Shown here: positions 5,026 through 8,035 of the stretch, piece after piece
How positions within the stretch are numbered: position 1 is the first letter of the stretch
How the letters are laid out: the number at the start of each line of letters is the position of its first letter
Assembly (NCBI GenBank): GCA_026982835.1
Contig: JALSGI010000896.1
Span: 1-8,035 of the forward strand
Length of the DNA: 8,035 bases
Direction: 5' to 3'
DNA from: Planctomycetota bacterium
GTDB lineage: Bacteria > Planctomycetota > Planctomycetia > Pirellulales > S012-138
Position numbers and translations under genes: made by a program
Notes under the pieces: model-generated
Seen by the model: only the letters and a program-made list of their open reading frames with translations
Told to the model about the DNA's origin: nothing
Database searches by the model: none

Positions 5026-6141
5026 ATGCAGCGACTTTTCTTCTCCCTTGGATGCTATGTGGTCCTGGTCGCCCTGGGCGGCGGGTGCGAGCAAGAAGCC
5101 CCTCCGAGTAAAAAAGAGGTCGTTCGCCCGGTAAAAATCCACCAGATCGGCTCACTTGCCCCCGAGGCGGTGGTCGAGTATCCCGGCACAATCAAGGCCC
5201 ATCAGACGGCCGAGCTGGGGTTTGAAGTACCGGGGCGCGTGATCGAGTTCCTGGTGGAGGAAGGGGACGAAGTGAAACAGGGCCAACTGCTGGCTCGGCT
5301 CGACCCCCGCGACTACGAGGCCCAACTGCGCGTGGCCCAGGCCAACCTGGAAAAAGCCCAGGCCGATCTGCGGCGCAACGAGAACATCTTCAAGGAAGAC
5401 CCTGGGGCCATTTCTCAGGACGAAATCGAAAAGACGCGCCGCGCCGTGAAGGTGAGCCAGGCCCAGCTCGATATCGCCAAAAAGGCCCTGGCCGACACGC
5501 GGCTTACAGCCCCCTTCGACGGCGTGGTGGCCCGCAAGCTGGTCGAAGACTACGCCAACGTGCTGGCCAAACAGCGGGTACTGATTCTGCACGATCTTTC
5601 GCAGTTGGAGATCGACGTGGCGGTGCCGGAGCGGGACGTGGTGCATCGGGCGGCCCAGGTGGACAAAAAGAAATGGACCGAACAGTTGCAACCGCTGGTG
5701 CTTGTGAGTGCCTTGCCGGGTCGGAAGTTTCCGGCTCGCATCAAGGAGTTCGCCATGACGGCCGACCCGGTCACCCGCACCTTCTCGCTCACGCTGGCCT
5801 TCGACCCGCCCACCGATGTAACCATCCTGCCGGGGATGACGGCCCGGGTGCGGATCGTCGTCGATCCCGACGCGGCCTTTTCCGTGCCCGTGTCGGCCGT
5901 GAGCGCCGACCCGGACAAACGCCCCTGGGTGTGGAAAGTGGACCCGCAGTCGATGCAAGTTTCCAAGTGCTACGTGAAGCTGGGGCCCTTGACCCGGCGG
6001 CGTGTGCTGCTGCTGGAGGGCGTCAAGAAGGGGGACCTGATCGCCGTCTCCGGCGTGCGGCTGCTACGGCCCGGGATGAAAGTGCGCCGCTTCCGGCTCC
6101 CTTCGGAAACCAAAGAGGCTGAGACAAAAGAACAAAAGTAA
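5026..6141 (+). CDS. RND efflux periplasmic adaptor (membrane fusion) lipoprotein
   Basis: This 371-residue adaptor would link the inner-membrane RND pump to an outer-membrane channel. The N-terminus carries a lipoprotein-like signal (hydrophobic YVVLVALGGG then C21), so it is probably lipid-anchored in the periplasm. Residues 50-95 form the first half of a lipoyl-like domain (VEYPGTIKAHQTAELGFEVP, GDEVKQGQLLARLDP). A coiled-coil alpha-hairpin at about 96-157 is rich in A, Q, K and E. The second lipoyl half follows (TRLTAPFDGVVARKL, 158-172), then a beta-barrel domain (about 190-280) and a membrane-proximal domain ending with RLLRPGMKVRRF. Length and order fit the AcrA/HlyD family, and the short hairpin fits RND rather than MacA-type partners. 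It lies 11 bases ahead of the pump gene under a good promoter. Substrate cannot be told from this sequence. Confidence 0.93.
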   Translation: MQRLFFSLGCYVVLVALGGGCEQEAPPSKKEVVRPVKIHQIGSLAPEAVVEYPGTIKAHQTAELGFEVPGRVIEFLVEEGDEVKQGQLLARLDPRDYEAQLRVAQANLEKAQADLRRNENIFKEDPGAISQDEIEKTRRAVKVSQAQLDIAKKALADTRLTAPFDGVVARKLVEDYANVLAKQRVLILHDLSQLEIDVAVPERDVVHRAAQVDKKKWTEQLQPLVLVSALPGRKFPARIKEFAMTADPVTRTFSLTLAFDPPTDVTILPGMTARVRIVVDPDAAFSVPVSAVSADPDKRPWVWKVDPQSMQVSKCYVKLGPLTRRRVLLLEGVKKGDLIAVSGVRLLRPGMKVRRFRLPSETKEAETKEQK

Positions 6142-6152
6142 AACATTCGCTT

Positions 6153-8035
6153 ATGAACCTTGCCGAGCTGGCCATCCGCAACAAGGTAACCACGCTGGTG
6201 CTGTCGGCCGTGTTCTTCGTCGGCGGCATCGTCTCCTTCCAGCGCCTCTCCCGGCTGGAAGACCCGGAGTTCACCATCAAGGAGGCCCTGGTGGTGACGC
6301 CTTATCCCGGGGCCAGCGCCGAGGAAGTGGAGCGGGAAGTCTCCAACAAGATCGAGATGGCCGTGCAGCAGTTGGGACAGCTCAAGGAGGTGGAGTCCTA
6401 CAGCACCCGCGGGCTTTCCACCGTCACGGTGCGGATCAAGGACCAGTACGACAAGCACTCGCTGCCGCAGGTGTGGGACGAGCTGCGACGCAAAGTGGGC
6501 GACATGCAGGGCCAGTTGCCGCCCGGGGCGGGGCCTTCGGTCGTCCAGGACGACTACGGCGACGTGTGGGGCATTTTTCTGGCCATCTACGGGGACGAAT
6601 ACACTCCGGCCGAGCTGTACGAAGTGGCCAAGATGCTGCGCCGCGAGCTGTTGTTGGTGCGGGACGTGGCCAAGGTGGAGTTCTGGGGACAGCGGCAGGA
6701 GTGCCTCTACGTGATCCCGGACCGCGATCGCATGTCGCAACTGGGTATCCATCCCCGGCAAATCCTGGACAAGCTGCGGGACAAGAACCTGGTGGCCGAC
6801 GCGGGCCGGGCGCGTGTGGGCTCGCAGTTCCTGGCCATCGCTCCTACGGGTGAGTTCCAAAGTGTCAAAGACATCGAGGACCTGCTCATCCTGGGCAGCC
6901 GGTCCGGCCAGGCCATCTACCTGCGCGATGTGGCCGACGTGCGGCGCGGCTACCTGGAACCCCCGCCCAAGGTGATGCTCTACGACGGTCACCCAGCTCT
7001 GGGACTGGGCATCGCCACCGTCAAAGGGGGGAACGTGGTGGAGATGGGCGAGGCGGTGGAGCGACGCATCCGCCAACTGGAGGAGCGCATCCCGCTTGGC
7101 GTCCACTTCGGCATTATCTCGTTGCAATCCGCGGCCGTGACCAAGGCCATCGACGGCTTCCTGGTCAACCTGATCGAAGCCGTGGTGATCGTCATCGTGG
7201 TGCTGATGGTGTTCATGGGGCTGCGCAGCGCGCTGATCATCGGCGCCATCCTGGCCCTGACCATCCTCTCCACGTTCATCTTCATGGGCCCGTGGAACGT
7301 GGCCCTGGAACGCATCTCGCTGGGGGCGCTGGTGATTGCCCTGGGCATGCTGGTCGATAACGCCATCGTGGTGGTCGATGGCGTGCTGTCGCGCACCCAG
7401 GAAGGCGAAGAGGCCGAGGAAGCGGCCAAGGCCGTGGTGGGCCAGCAGGCCATGCCGCTGCTGGGAGCCACGGCCGTGGCCATTTTGGCCTTTGGGGCCA
7501 TCGGGCTGTCGCAAGACGCCACCGGCGAATTCTGCCGCTCGCTGTTCCAGGTAGTGCTGCTCTCCTTGGGCCTGAGCTGGCTTACCGGGATGACCGTCAC
7601 GCCGCTTTTGTGCGTGATGTTCCTGCGGCCCAAGCCCGCCGGAGACGAGGCAAAGCAAAACGACCCGCCCCGCCGCGATCCCTACCGCGGCGTGATCTAC
7701 GCGCTGTATCGCCGGCTGCTGCTGGTGTCGATCCGCTTTCGCTTCGTAACCGTGCTGGTGGTGCTGGGGGGGTTCGCCGCCTCGCTGTGGGCGTTTCAGT
7801 TTGTGGATCGTAGCTTCTTTCCCGATTCGACCCGGCCCCAGTTCCTCGTCGATGTGTGGCTGCCCCAGGGCACGCACATCGACCACACGGTAAGTGTGGC
7901 CCGCGAAATAAGCGACTACCTGGCCCAACTGGAAGGAACCACGCACGTGACCACGCTGGCCGGGGCCGGGGCGCTGCGATTCCTGGTCACTTACGCCCCG
8001 GAAAAGCAGAACAGCGCTTACGTGCAGTTCCTGGT
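6153..8035 (+). CDS. RND efflux transporter permease (3' end cut by window)
   Basis: This inner-membrane proton-driven pump subunit is open from ATG 6153 to the window end, giving 627 codons of a family usually over 1000 residues; the second half is missing only because the window stops. Residues 12-30 are the first membrane helix, followed by the family hallmark LEDPEFTIKEALVVTPYPGA and the first periplasmic porter region. Helices 2-6 run from about 338, with the proton-relay helix LGMLVDNAIVVVDG: D402 is kept at the AcrB D407 position, but N403 replaces AcrB D408. Helix 7 lies near 531-550, after a hydrophilic linker (RPKPAGDEAKQNDPPRRDP), and the second periplasmic region then begins (FFPDSTRPQFLVDVWLPQGT). 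No Shine-Dalgarno precedes the ATG, so coupling to the adaptor 11 bases upstream is likely. AcrB-like drug or lipid export is plausible; the substrate is unknown. Confidence 0.93.
   Translation, partial: MNLAELAIRNKVTTLVLSAVFFVGGIVSFQRLSRLEDPEFTIKEALVVTPYPGASAEEVEREVSNKIEMAVQQLGQLKEVESYSTRGLSTVTVRIKDQYDKHSLPQVWDELRRKVGDMQGQLPPGAGPSVVQDDYGDVWGIFLAIYGDEYTPAELYEVAKMLRRELLLVRDVAKVEFWGQRQECLYVIPDRDRMSQLGIHPRQILDKLRDKNLVADAGRARVGSQFLAIAPTGEFQSVKDIEDLLILGSRSGQAIYLRDVADVRRGYLEPPPKVMLYDGHPALGLGIATVKGGNVVEMGEAVERRIRQLEERIPLGVHFGIISLQSAAVTKAIDGFLVNLIEAVVIVIVVLMVFMGLRSALIIGAILALTILSTFIFMGPWNVALERISLGALVIALGMLVDNAIVVVDGVLSRTQEGEEAEEAAKAVVGQQAMPLLGATAVAILAFGAIGLSQDATGEFCRSLFQVVLLSLGLSWLTGMTVTPLLCVMFLRPKPAGDEAKQNDPPRRDPYRGVIYALYRRLLLVSIRFRFVTVLVVLGGFAASLWAFQFVDRSFFPDSTRPQFLVDVWLPQGTHIDHTVSVAREISDYLAQLEGTTHVTTLAGAGALRFLVTYAPEKQNSAYVQFL

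Noticed and set aside
4024..5142. Minus-strand open frame (372 codons) across the peroxidase end and the RND promoter
   Set aside because: It overlaps clear plus-strand haem and adaptor coding sequence, and its composition is shadow-like with no recognisable motif.
5970..7946. Long minus-strand open frame (658 codons) opposite the RND permease
   Set aside because: Its translation is rich in H, Q, G and R with no domain. It is the antisense shadow of a high-GC gene whose plus-strand product is an unmistakable RND permease.

Overview
This GC-rich bacterial window most likely comes from a planctomycete, probably of the Pirellulales. Three things suggest this. There is a GYF_2-domain membrane protein beside small three-helix membrane proteins. 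There is a secreted YVTN beta-propeller fused to a di-haem peroxidase, of a type I recall mainly from planctomycetes. And many short palindromes flanked by a CGGCGAG box are scattered between the genes; their spurious translations carry a GAYAPGS-like peptide that I remember from planctomycete protein sets. The taxonomic call is inference. All real genes lie on the + strand; I see no tRNA, rRNA, CRISPR array or transposase.

Layout. (1) Positions 1-343 hold no convincing gene: they carry a cluster of hairpin repeats, then a probable sigma70-type promoter (262-289) and a clear ribosome binding site. (2) Positions 344-2544 are a tight four-gene operon of unrecognised small membrane proteins. The first has an N-terminal GYF_2 domain. 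All four share one plan: two membrane helices, a basic/aromatic amphipathic linker and a third membrane helix. They look like tandem divergent paralogues. The third gene carries a duplicated GC-rich motif in the loop between its first two helices. (3) Positions 2545-2952 are a second hairpin cluster, partly mirroring the first; copies of a long-loop hairpin variant in opposite orientations lie at the outer edges of the two clusters, so the four-gene operon is bracketed by them. (4) Positions 2953-4764 encode an exported beta-propeller/di-haem cytochrome c peroxidase-family protein with two CXXCH motifs. (5) Positions 4765-5025 contain a near-consensus promoter and a leader of roughly 175 bases. 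(6) Positions 5026-8035 are an RND efflux operon: a lipoprotein periplasmic adaptor followed 11 bases later by the RND permease, which runs off the window end.

How they work together. The RND pair is a standard two-component inner-membrane and periplasm part of a tripartite pump; the outer-membrane channel is not in view. The peroxidase-like protein is probably an independent periplasmic redox enzyme. The four-gene membrane operon is the least explained part and the best candidate for an undescribed system: its members probably form one hetero-oligomeric membrane assembly, with the cytoplasmic GYF_2 domain as a likely proline-rich-peptide binding module. The palindrome family, whose stems covary while flank and loop type stay constant, is the other signal worth following.
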